From UBA10518 sp022837185 (GTDB lineage Bacteria; Desulfobacterota; Desulfobulbia; Desulfobulbales; Desulfobulbaceae): a stretch of 64,000 bases of DNA. The stretch spans positions 6,196-70,195 of the forward strand of contig JAVEQK010000016.1 of NCBI GenBank assembly GCA_034007705.1, written 5' to 3'. The position numbers and the translations under genes are program-made. Under the pieces are notes generated by a model. The model worked only from the letters and a program-made list of their open reading frames with translations, was not told where the DNA came from and searched no databases. Positions within the stretch are counted from its first letter, which is position 1. The number at the start of each line of letters is the position of its first letter. Below are positions 34,310 through 41,782 of this stretch, in pieces.

Positions 34310-35308
34310 ATGAAACCATGCACCGCCGCGGCAGCCCTGGTCCTGGTGAGCATAATCGCCGCAGCCCGCGCCGGGGCGGTTGAGGAGGAGCCGCCCCGGG
34401 GGACCCTCAGCTTCGTCATCGAAAACGACCTGTTTTACGATATCGACCGCCACTACACCAACGGCGTGCGGCTCATCTGGGTTCCGGACCCGCGGACAGC
34501 AACGCCGGCGTGGGCCATGAAGCTGGCCCGCCTGGCCCCGTGGTTTCCGGAAGAAGGCCTGGTTCGCCACGGCTATGCCCTCGGCCAGAGCATGTTCACC
34601 CCGGAGGATATCACCATTGTTGACCCGCCCCTCCGGGACCGTCCCTATGCCGGCTGGCTGTACACCACCATCGGCCTGGGGCTGGAAACGGGCCGGCAAC
34701 TCGACCAGTTCGCCCTGGCCGTCGGCATGGTGGGCCCGGCTTCCCTGGCCGAGCAGAGCCAGAAAATCGTCCACCGGACAATCAATTCGGACAAGCCGGA
34801 AGGCTGGGACACCCAGCTCAAAAACGAACCGGGGCTCGTCGCGACCTACCAGCGCAGCTGGCGGCAGTTCGCCGCCGCCGCCTTTTTCGGCAACGAGCTG
34901 GACCTCTCCCCCCATGCTGGTATTGTACTGGGCAACGTGTTCACCTATGCCAACGCCGGGTTGACCCTGCGCTACGGCGGACAGCTGCCCAACGACTACG
35001 GCCCGCCCCGCATTCAGCCCGGCCTGCCCGGCTCGGCGGACTTCTCGCCCCTGGCCGGTTTCGGCTGGTACCTGTTCGCCGGCGTTGACGTGCGGGCGGT
35101 GGCCCGCAACATCTTTCTCGACGGCAGCACCTTCCGCGACAGCCGCAGCGTGGACAGGGAAATCCTGGTCGGCGACCTGCAGTTCGGCATCGTCCTGGAC
35201 TGGCCCGTCGTCCGTTTCAGCTACACCCACGTCTTTCGGACCAGCGAGTTCACCACCCAGCAAAACAACGACAATTTCGGCGCCATCAGCCTGTCGGTCA
35301 AATTCTGA
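34310..35308 (+). CDS. Lipid A deacylase LpxR-family outer-membrane protein (DUF2219)
   Basis: 332 residues with a signal peptide ending at AARAGA. The mature start TLSFVIENDLFYDIDRHYTN is the LpxR signature: the Asn-Asp (END) and the HYTNG segment include the Ca2+-binding and catalytic neighbourhood. DRPYAGWLYTTIGLGLET and TYQRSWRQFAAAAFFGNELD continue the family pattern, and the chain ends in alternating beta strands with a terminal Phe (SLSVKF), typical of 12-strand barrels. It would remove the 3'-acyloxyacyl group of lipid A in the outer membrane. It lies between two exporter operons, suggesting an envelope-remodelling neighbourhood. Confidence 0.85.
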   Translation: MKPCTAAAALVLVSIIAAARAGAVEEEPPRGTLSFVIENDLFYDIDRHYTNGVRLIWVPDPRTATPAWAMKLARLAPWFPEEGLVRHGYALGQSMFTPEDITIVDPPLRDRPYAGWLYTTIGLGLETGRQLDQFALAVGMVGPASLAEQSQKIVHRTINSDKPEGWDTQLKNEPGLVATYQRSWRQFAAAAFFGNELDLSPHAGIVLGNVFTYANAGLTLRYGGQLPNDYGPPRIQPGLPGSADFSPLAGFGWYLFAGVDVRAVARNIFLDGSTFRDSRSVDREILVGDLQFGIVLDWPVVRFSYTHVFRTSEFTTQQNNDNFGAISLSVKF

Positions 35309-35322
35309 TCCCCTAATATTTC

Positions 35323-35350
35323 TTGACAACAGGTGTTGTTCATTTAAAAC
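35323..35350 (+). promoter_or_regulatory. Promoter with internal dyad before the second exporter operon
   Basis: TTGACA at 35323-35328 with TAAAAC at 35345-35350 (16-base spacer). The dyad ACAAC-N4-GTTGT at 35326-35339 lies between the boxes, a position where a repressor would block polymerase. No regulator gene is adjacent. Confidence 0.5.
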
Positions 35351-35590
35351 CTGAATCAATCATCATCTTTTGAATCAGTTCGCCATTTTATGCGGGAGGA
35401 CAGCCAACCTTCCCGCGGAAAAAGTGAGAAGCGCAGGCAGAGGCGGCAAATGCCCGCCCCTGCCCGGGGGGATGCGGACAGAATTATAAATATTCTCTTC
35501 CGGGGCCCTGGCGGATTCCCGCCGCCGGGAAAACCCGGAGGGCTGTGGCGAAAAAGGCGTGGACGCGCCTGAAACCGTGGAAAATCAACG

Positions 35591-36664
35591 ATGAAGACAG
35601 AAATCGGAAAGTGGCTGCTTCGCGGCCTGTTGGTACTTGTCTTTGGGGCAGCCGCCATTCTTGCCTGGCTCCAGTATGGGACCAGGAACGAGGCCGACAG
35701 CATCGCCGGCGGCAACGGGCGCATCGAGGCGGTGGAGTTCGACGTCACCGCCAGGCTGCCTGGGCGGATCACGGAAATCACGGTGCGCGAAGGTGATTTC
35801 GTCACCGCCGGCCAGGTGGCAGCTCGCATGGACACCGCCGCACTGGAGGCCCAACTGCGCCAGGCCGAGGCGCAGCTGCGTGAAGCGGAAAGCGGGGTCG
35901 TCACCGCCCGCAGCCAGGTGGTGCTGAGGGAGGCGGAAAAAACCGCGGCCCTGGCGCTGCTGGCCCAGCGCGAGACGGAACTCGACATCGCCCGCACCCG
36001 CCTGTCGCGCTCTTCGGTGCTGGCAAAACAAGGGGCCGCCTCCCAGCAGAAAGCAGACGACGACAGGGCCAGCGTCAAAGGGGCTGAAGCCGCCGTCAGC
36101 GCAGTGCATGCCCAGATCGCCGCCGCCGATGCGGCCATCGCCACCGCCCGTGCCCAGGTCACCGGAGCGGAATCGGCGATGGAAGCGGCAAAGGCCGCCA
36201 TTGATCGCATCCGCGCCGATATTTCCGACTGCACGCTCATTGCACCACGGGACGGCCGCATCCAGTACCTCGTGGCCCGGGAGGGTGAAGTGGTGGGCGC
36301 AGGCGGCCGGGTACTGAACATGATCGACCTGGCCGATGTATATATGACGTTCTTCCTGCCCACGGCCCAGGCGGGCAGGATTGCCCTGGGCGGCGAGGTG
36401 CGGCTGGTGCTTGACGCCGCGCCCGGGTACGTGATCCCGGCAACAGTGTCCTTTGTCGCCGACGTCGCCCAGTTTACGCCCAAAACCGTGGAAACCGCGG
36501 AAGAAAGAGAAAAACTCATGTTCCGGGTCCGGGCCGCCATTCCGCCCGAACTGCTCAGAAAGCACATCCTGCGGGTCAAGACCGGGCTGCCGGGCATGGC
36601 CTATGTCCGGCTTGACCCGGCGGTTCCGTGGCCGGCCCACCTGCAGGTGAACGTGCCCCAATGA
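35591..36664 (+). CDS. yhiI: HlyD-family membrane fusion protein (YhiI-like)
   Basis: 357 residues. An N-terminal TM (LLRGLLVLVFGAAAILAWLQ) is followed by GNGRIEAVEFDVTARLPGRI, the lipoyl-like half, and a long helical hairpin (LEAQLRQAEAQLREAESGVV to AAIATARAQVTGAESAMEAA). The returning lipoyl half is TLIAPRDGRIQYLVAREGEV, and a beta domain ends the chain. The gene order adaptor - double-ATPase/permease fusion - permease equals the yhiI-rbbA-yhhJ locus of enterobacteria. ATGA overlap with the next gene indicates coupled translation. Substrate unknown; homologous systems have been linked to drug or solute efflux. Confidence 0.85.
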   Translation: MKTEIGKWLLRGLLVLVFGAAAILAWLQYGTRNEADSIAGGNGRIEAVEFDVTARLPGRITEITVREGDFVTAGQVAARMDTAALEAQLRQAEAQLREAESGVVTARSQVVLREAEKTAALALLAQRETELDIARTRLSRSSVLAKQGAASQQKADDDRASVKGAEAAVSAVHAQIAAADAAIATARAQVTGAESAMEAAKAAIDRIRADISDCTLIAPRDGRIQYLVAREGEVVGAGGRVLNMIDLADVYMTFFLPTAQAGRIALGGEVRLVLDAAPGYVIPATVSFVADVAQFTPKTVETAEEREKLMFRVRAAIPPELLRKHILRVKTGLPGMAYVRLDPAVPWPAHLQVNVPQ

Positions 36665-39429
36665 GCGGATCCGGATCGGCAACAGCGCCGCCGGTCGTCC
36701 GGCTGCGGGAGGTGAGCCAGCGCTACGGCACAGCAAAGGCCCTGGACCGCGTCAGCATGGACCTGCCGGCAGGCTGCATGGTCGGCGTCATCGGTCCCGA
36801 CGGGGTGGGCAAGTCCAGCCTTTTTGCACTGATTGCCGGTTCCAGAAAAATCCAGTCCGGCCGGGTCGAGGTGCTGGGAGGCAGCATGGCCGACAAGCGC
36901 CATCGCCTGGGCCTTTATCCGCGGGTGGCCTACATGCCCCAGGGGCTCGGCCGGAATCTCTACCCGACCCTGTCGGTATTCGAAAACATTGATTTTTTCG
37001 CCCGCCTTTTCGGCCATGGCCGGCAGGAGCGTGAACGCCGCATCGGTGAACTGCTGCGGGCCACCGGCCTGGCTCCCTTTGCCGGCCGCCCCGCCGGCAA
37101 GCTCTCCGGCGGCATGAAACAGAAACTGGGCCTCTGCTGCGCCCTGATCCACGATCCCGAACTCCTGATCCTGGACGAACCGACCACCGGCGTCGATCCC
37201 CTGTCGCGCAGGCAGTTCTGGGAGCTGATCGACCGCATCCGGGCCAGACAGGCCGGAATGAGCGTGCTGGTCGCAACCGCCTACATGGAGGAGGCCGCGC
37301 GTTTCGACTGGCTGGTGGCCATGCATGGCGGACGGCTGCTTGACAGCGGCTCCCCGGAAGAACTTCTGAAACGGACCGGCGCCTCCTCCCTGGAAAAAGC
37401 GTTCATCGCCCTGCTGCCGCAATCGCAGCGCGAGGGCTACCGGCCGGTTGCCATTCCTCCCCGGGAAACGGAGGAAAACGGGGAGGCCGCCATCGAGGCC
37501 CACGACCTCACCATGCGCTTCGGCGATTTCACCGCCGTTGATCACGTCAGCTTCCGCATCGGCCGGGGGGAAATCTTCGGCTTCCTGGGCTCCAACGGCT
37601 GCGGCAAGACCACCACCATGAAAATGCTCACCGGCCTGCTGCAGGGCAGCGGGGGGCAGGCCCTGCTGTTCGGCCGGCCGGTGGATCCCCGCGATATCGA
37701 CACCCGGCGGCGGGTCGGCTACATGACCCAGTCCTTTTCCCTGTACGGCGAGTTGACGGTGCGGCAGAACCTGGTGCTGCATGCCCGCCTGTATTCAATA
37801 CCCGAACAGCGGATCCCCGGACGGGTGCGGGAAATGGCGGAACGCTTCGGCCTCGACGGGGTGATGGATTCCCTGCCCGACTCCCTGCCGCTGGGCCTCA
37901 AACAGCGGCTCTCCCTGGCGGTGGCCATGATCCACGGGCCGGAGATGCTGATTCTCGACGAGCCGACCTCGGGAGTGGACCCGGTGGCCCGCGACGAATT
38001 CTGGCGAATCATGCTGGACCTGGCGCGGCGGGAGGGGGTGACCATCTTTATTTCCACCCATTTCATGAACGAAGCCGAGCGTTGCGACCGGATCTCGCTT
38101 ATGCATGCGGGCCGGGTGCTGGTCAGCGATGCACCGGCGTCCCTGATCAAAAAACGAGGGGTGCAAACCCTGGAGGAAGCCTTTATCAGCTACCTCGAGG
38201 AGGCAGCGAAGGAAGGTGAAGCGGAACGTGCGGAAGCGGCCGGGGAAGAGGCCCCTGTTCCCGCGCCGCCGCAAACGCAGGTCCCGACCCGGAAGCGGCG
38301 TTTTTTCAGCCTGCGCCGCCTGTCCAGCTATGCCCGGCGCGAGTCGATGGAACTGGGCCGCGACCCCCTTCGCCTGAGCCTGGCCCTGCTGGGCTGCGCC
38401 ATCCTGATGTTCGTCATGGGCTACGGCATCAGCCTGGACGTGGAGGACCTTGCCTTTGCCGTACTCGACCGGGACCGGACCGGTCTCAGCCGCGACTACA
38501 CCCTCAATCTCTCCGGATCGCGCTATTTCAGCGAGCGCCCCCCCATCCGCGACTACGCCGACCTGGACCGGCGGATGCGCGCCGGCGAGATCAGCCTGGC
38601 CCTTGAACTGCCGCCCGGATTCGCCCGGGACATCGACCGGGGCGCCCCGGTCAGCGTGGGCGCGTGGATCGACGGCGCCATGCCCACCCGGGCCGAAACG
38701 GTGCGGGGCTATGTCCAGGGAATGCACAATCACTGGCTGACCACCCGGGTGCGGCAGGAGCGGGGCACCGGGGCGGCCGGCGGCCCGGTCACCATCGAAA
38801 CCCGTTTCCGCTACAATCCCGACGTAAAAAGTCTGAACGCCATGGTCCCGGCGGTGATTCCGCTCCTGCTGATGATGATTCCGGCCATACTGACCGCCCT
38901 TTCGGTGGTGCGGGAAAAGGAGCTGGGTTCCATCATCAACTTCTACGTCACCCCGGTTACCCGGCTGGAATTCCTGCTGGGCAAGCAGATTCCCTACGTG
39001 GTCCTGGGGATGATCAGCTTTCTGCTGCTGACGGGGATGGCCGTCTTCCTCTTCGGGGTTGAACTCAAGGGGAGCTTTTCCACCCTGTTTGCGGGAGCCC
39101 TGCTTTACGTGGCCGCCGCCACCGCCCTGGGGCTGGTGATCTCGACCTTCATGCGCAGCCAGATCGCCGCCCTGTTCGGCACGGCCCTGCTGACCATCCT
39201 GCCCGCGATCCAGTTCTCCGGATTGATCGATCCGGTCTCGTCCCTGGAGGGTTTCGGCGCCGTGATCGGCCGGATCTACCCGACCACCCATTTTCTCACC
39301 ATCGCCAGAGGCACCTTTTCCAAGGCCCTTGGTTTTCAGGATCTTCAGGCCTCGTTCCTCCCCCTGCTCCTCGCCGTGCCCTTCCTGATCGGCCTGGGGA
39401 GTGCGCTGCTCCGGAAACAGGACCGCTGA
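36661..39429 (+). CDS. rbbA: ABC-ABC-permease fusion, RbbA/YhiH-like
   Basis: 922 residues. ATPase domain 1 (residues about 10-235) has GVIGPDGVGKSSL, LSGGMKQKLGL and LLILDEPTTGVDP. ATPase domain 2 (about 280-500) has GFLGSNGCGKTTT, LPLGLKQRLSL and LILDEPTSGVDP, with LPLGLKQ replacing the canonical LSGG Ser. A linker rich in Glu/Ala/Pro leads to an ABC-2 permease (about 545-920), with YARRESMELGRDPLRLSLAL, a periplasmic domain, and five C-terminal helices. The E. coli relative was named ribosome-bound ATPase; here the context is clearly an exporter. Domain 1 Walker A has DGVGKS rather than the more common NGAGKS. Confidence 0.88.
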   Translation: MSGSGSATAPPVVRLREVSQRYGTAKALDRVSMDLPAGCMVGVIGPDGVGKSSLFALIAGSRKIQSGRVEVLGGSMADKRHRLGLYPRVAYMPQGLGRNLYPTLSVFENIDFFARLFGHGRQERERRIGELLRATGLAPFAGRPAGKLSGGMKQKLGLCCALIHDPELLILDEPTTGVDPLSRRQFWELIDRIRARQAGMSVLVATAYMEEAARFDWLVAMHGGRLLDSGSPEELLKRTGASSLEKAFIALLPQSQREGYRPVAIPPRETEENGEAAIEAHDLTMRFGDFTAVDHVSFRIGRGEIFGFLGSNGCGKTTTMKMLTGLLQGSGGQALLFGRPVDPRDIDTRRRVGYMTQSFSLYGELTVRQNLVLHARLYSIPEQRIPGRVREMAERFGLDGVMDSLPDSLPLGLKQRLSLAVAMIHGPEMLILDEPTSGVDPVARDEFWRIMLDLARREGVTIFISTHFMNEAERCDRISLMHAGRVLVSDAPASLIKKRGVQTLEEAFISYLEEAAKEGEAERAEAAGEEAPVPAPPQTQVPTRKRRFFSLRRLSSYARRESMELGRDPLRLSLALLGCAILMFVMGYGISLDVEDLAFAVLDRDRTGLSRDYTLNLSGSRYFSERPPIRDYADLDRRMRAGEISLALELPPGFARDIDRGAPVSVGAWIDGAMPTRAETVRGYVQGMHNHWLTTRVRQERGTGAAGGPVTIETRFRYNPDVKSLNAMVPAVIPLLLMMIPAILTALSVVREKELGSIINFYVTPVTRLEFLLGKQIPYVVLGMISFLLLTGMAVFLFGVELKGSFSTLFAGALLYVAAATALGLVISTFMRSQIAALFGTALLTILPAIQFSGLIDPVSSLEGFGAVIGRIYPTTHFLTIARGTFSKALGFQDLQASFLPLLLAVPFLIGLGSALLRKQDR

Positions 39430-39431
39430 CC

Positions 39432-40553
39432 ATGCGCGCCGCCAACGTCTTCCATTTCGGCATCAAGGAGCTGCGCAGTCTGCTGCGCGACCCGATCATG
39501 CTGGTCCTGATCGTCTATGCCTTCACCTTCGCCATCTACACCGCCGCCACGGTCATGCCGGAAACCCTGCACAAAGCGGCCATCGCCATTGTCGACGAGG
39601 ACCGCTCCCAACTCTCCGCCCGGATCAGGGACGCCTTTTATCCGCCCTATTTCCTGCCGCCGGTCCTGATCAGCCGGGCCGAGATGGATGCCCGGATGGA
39701 CGCCGGCCTGGACACCTTTGCCCTCGACATCCCTCCCAATTTCCAGCGTGACGTTCTGGCCGGACGCAGCCCGGCCGTGCAGCTCAACATCGATGCCACC
39801 CGGACGAGCCAGGCCTTCACCGGCAGCGGCTACATCCATGCCATCATCAGCAGCGAAACCGCCGCCTTTCTTGAAGGACTCCGCACCAACCCCGTCCCCG
39901 CGGTGGACCTGTCCCTGCGGGTCCGTTTCAACCCGGAGCTGAACAAAAGCTGGTTCGGCGGAGTCATGAAGATCATCGACAACGTCACCATGCTCTCCAT
40001 CATCCTCACTGGCGCCGCCCTAATCCGGGAGCGGGAGCACGGAACGGTGGAGCACCTGCTGGTGATGCCCGTGACTCCTTTCGAGATCATGGCCGGCAAG
40101 GTGTGGGCCATGGCCCTGGTGGTCCTGGCGGCCTCGGCCTGCTCCCTGCTCCTGGTCGTCCAGGGTCTGCTGAGGGTGCCCATCGAAGGCTCCGTCCCCC
40201 TGTTCCTGGCCGGCACGGCGATCCACCTCTTCGCCGCCACCTCCCTGGGGATCTTCCTCGGCACCGTGGCCCGATCCATGCCGCAGTTCGGCCTCCTCCT
40301 GATGCTGGTCCTGATGCCCCTGCAGATCCTTTCCGGCGGCACCACGCCCCGTGAGAGCATGCCGGATCTCATCCAACTCGTCATGCTGGCGGCACCCAAC
40401 ACCCATTTCGTCATGCTCGCCCAGGCCATCCTCTATCGCGGCGCCGGCTTCACCGTGGTCTGGCCGCAGTTCATGAGCCTGGCCCTGATCGGCTCTATCC
40501 TGTTCATTTTCTCCCTGGCCCGCTTCCGGAAAACCCTGGCAGCCATGGCCTGA
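39432..40553 (+). CDS. yhhJ: ABC-2 type permease (YhhJ-like)
   Basis: 373 residues, starting two bases after the rbbA stop. TM1 is RDPIMLVLIVYAFTFAIYTA. A periplasmic domain of about 130 residues contains ARMDAGLDTFALDIPPNFQR. Five C-terminal helices follow, with the ABC-2 hallmark IREREHGTVEHLLVMPVTPF before ALVVLAASACSLLLVVQGLL. The segment LMLVLMPLQILSGGTTPRES is also characteristic of the YhhJ/YbhR/S group. Together with the permease half of RbbA it should form the transmembrane heterodimer. The nap regulatory region begins after its stop. Confidence 0.88.
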   Translation: MRAANVFHFGIKELRSLLRDPIMLVLIVYAFTFAIYTAATVMPETLHKAAIAIVDEDRSQLSARIRDAFYPPYFLPPVLISRAEMDARMDAGLDTFALDIPPNFQRDVLAGRSPAVQLNIDATRTSQAFTGSGYIHAIISSETAAFLEGLRTNPVPAVDLSLRVRFNPELNKSWFGGVMKIIDNVTMLSIILTGAALIREREHGTVEHLLVMPVTPFEIMAGKVWAMALVVLAASACSLLLVVQGLLRVPIEGSVPLFLAGTAIHLFAATSLGIFLGTVARSMPQFGLLLMLVLMPLQILSGGTTPRESMPDLIQLVMLAAPNTHFVMLAQAILYRGAGFTVVWPQFMSLALIGSILFIFSLARFRKTLAAMA

Positions 40554-40702
40554 ATCCAGCCCGATGGAGAAGACCGGATCGCAATGGTGCTCATCTTTTC
40601 CAGGTTCAGGCCCAGGGGCCGGACACGGTGATCGAGCCGGCGACCGGCTGCATGCGTCCGGCGCGGACAGCATGCAGGATGACGCTGGCGGGACACCCTC
40701 AT

Positions 40703-40751
40703 GATACCGTACGGTAACAAACCCCCGGCAATTATATTACCCATCCGTAAC
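40703..40751 (+). promoter_or_regulatory. Pair of activator-site dyads upstream of nap
   Basis: GATACC-GTAC-GGTAAC at 40703-40718 and ATTACC-CATC-CGTAAC at 40736-40751, centres 33 bp apart. Same motif and near-identical mutual spacing as the pair at 22660-22706. They lie about 170-210 bases before the predicted sigma-54 start. Confidence 0.7.
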
Positions 40752-40890
40752 ATTTCCTGACGGTTGAAAACCCCGGGACAATCCCTTGTCGGCGCCCCCT
40801 TTCCGCCGACACTTTTTTCCCCGCAAAATATGAAGTGATATCGAACCGTTTCCTTGCTGACGGGGTGCTGACCGGTACCGCATTTGACCC

Positions 40891-40906
40891 TGGCACTGTT
40901 GTTGCT
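40891..40906 (+). promoter_or_regulatory. Sigma-54 promoter of the nap operon
   Basis: TGGCAC-TGTTG-TTGCT matches the -24/-12 consensus exactly. Expected start near 40917, 68 bases before napF. Control of nap by sigma-54 is unusual; FNR/NarP-type control is the textbook case in enterobacteria. Confidence 0.85.
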
Positions 40907-40984
40907 ATACAATAGAACAAAGCTGATCAAACCGATTCACCGAACGGCCGGCAAGTGACCCGGCCCTTCACAGGACGCACCCCG

Positions 40985-41524
40985 ATGAATCTCACTTCGT
41001 ACCTGGCCAACAAATGTCTGGCCTTCCTGCTGGACAGCGGCCCCGGCCGTTCCCGGCCGAGGCCGCTGCAGCCCATGCGACCCCCCTGGTCGGCGAAAAG
41101 CGCGGACTTCGCTTCGCTCTGCGACGGCTGCGGCCTGTGCATCATTGCCTGTCCGGAAAAAATCCTGGCCGGAGACGACAAGGGGCGCCCCCGGGTCGAC
41201 TTTGCCGCCGGCTCGTGCACCTTCTGCGGCGCCTGCGCCCAAAGCTGCCACACAGGGGCGCTCTCGCCCGAACCGGCAGCCGCACCGTGGGCTGTGAAGG
41301 CCTTCGTTTCGCCCGGCTGCCTGGCCCGCAACAATGTCCTCTGCAGGACCTGCGCCGAGCACTGCAGTGGAGGCGCGATCATTTTTGCCAACACAACAAC
41401 CGCGGTCCCCGCCCCGGTAATCCTGTCCGGCAGATGCACCGGCTGCGGCGCCTGTTTCGCACCCTGCCCGGCCGGGGCCATCGTCATGCGGCCGGGGACG
41501 CAACCAACTGAGGTGAGCGGATGA
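40985..41524 (+). CDS. napF: Ferredoxin-type protein NapF
   Basis: 179 residues from the ATG at 40985, 12 bases after AGGAC. Three 4Fe-4S motifs are evident: CDGCGLCIIACPE (about residue 47), CTFCGACAQSCHT (about 71) and CTGCGACFAPCPA (about 151). A further Cys group CLARNNVLCRTCAEHC sits between them. The N-terminus MNLTSYLANKCLAFLLDSG has no export signal, as expected of NapF, a cytoplasmic accessory thought to help load Fe-S clusters into NapA before Tat export. It is the first gene of napFDAGHB, and its stop overlaps napD by four bases. Confidence 0.88.
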   Translation: MNLTSYLANKCLAFLLDSGPGRSRPRPLQPMRPPWSAKSADFASLCDGCGLCIIACPEKILAGDDKGRPRVDFAAGSCTFCGACAQSCHTGALSPEPAAAPWAVKAFVSPGCLARNNVLCRTCAEHCSGGAIIFANTTTAVPAPVILSGRCTGCGACFAPCPAGAIVMRPGTQPTEVSG

Positions 41525-41751
41525 ACATATCCGGCATCGTTGTCCACGCCCGGCCCGGCGATTCAGCCGGCCTGGCCGATACATTGCAGCGGATGCCCGG
41601 CGTTGATGTGCACACGGTCACCGATGACGGCCGGATCGTCATCACCGTGGAAGATACGCCGGAAAACGAACCGCCCGAAACCCTGATGAACGTCCAGAAT
41701 CTGCCCGGCGTGCTGAGCGCCGCCATGGTCTACAACTACTGCGACGAGTGA
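41521..41751 (+). CDS. napD: NapA signal-peptide-binding chaperone NapD
   Basis: 76 residues, start overlapping the napF stop (ATGA). The protein begins MNISGIVVHARPGDSAGLAD and shows the NapD ferredoxin-like fold pattern with an alternating beta-alpha layout, VDVHTVTDDGRIVITVED, ending LPGVLSAAMVYNYCDE. NapD binds the Tat signal of NapA and holds back export until cofactor insertion. Length is slightly short of the usual 80-90. It precedes napA by 31 bases that contain a strong AAGGAGGGAAG ribosome binding site. Confidence 0.9.
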   Translation: MNISGIVVHARPGDSAGLADTLQRMPGVDVHTVTDDGRIVITVEDTPENEPPETLMNVQNLPGVLSAAMVYNYCDE

Positions 41752-41782
41752 TCGATACCCAACCGAGGAAAGGAGGGAAGCA

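Noticed and set aside
35390..35572. 60-codon frame before the second exporter adaptor
   Set aside because: Arg/Pro-rich, no ribosome binding site, not resembling any family; likely leader sequence.
37795..39291. Minus-strand frame of about 500 codons across rbbA
   Set aside because: Antisense to conserved ABC domains; no ribosome binding site and no recognisable domain.
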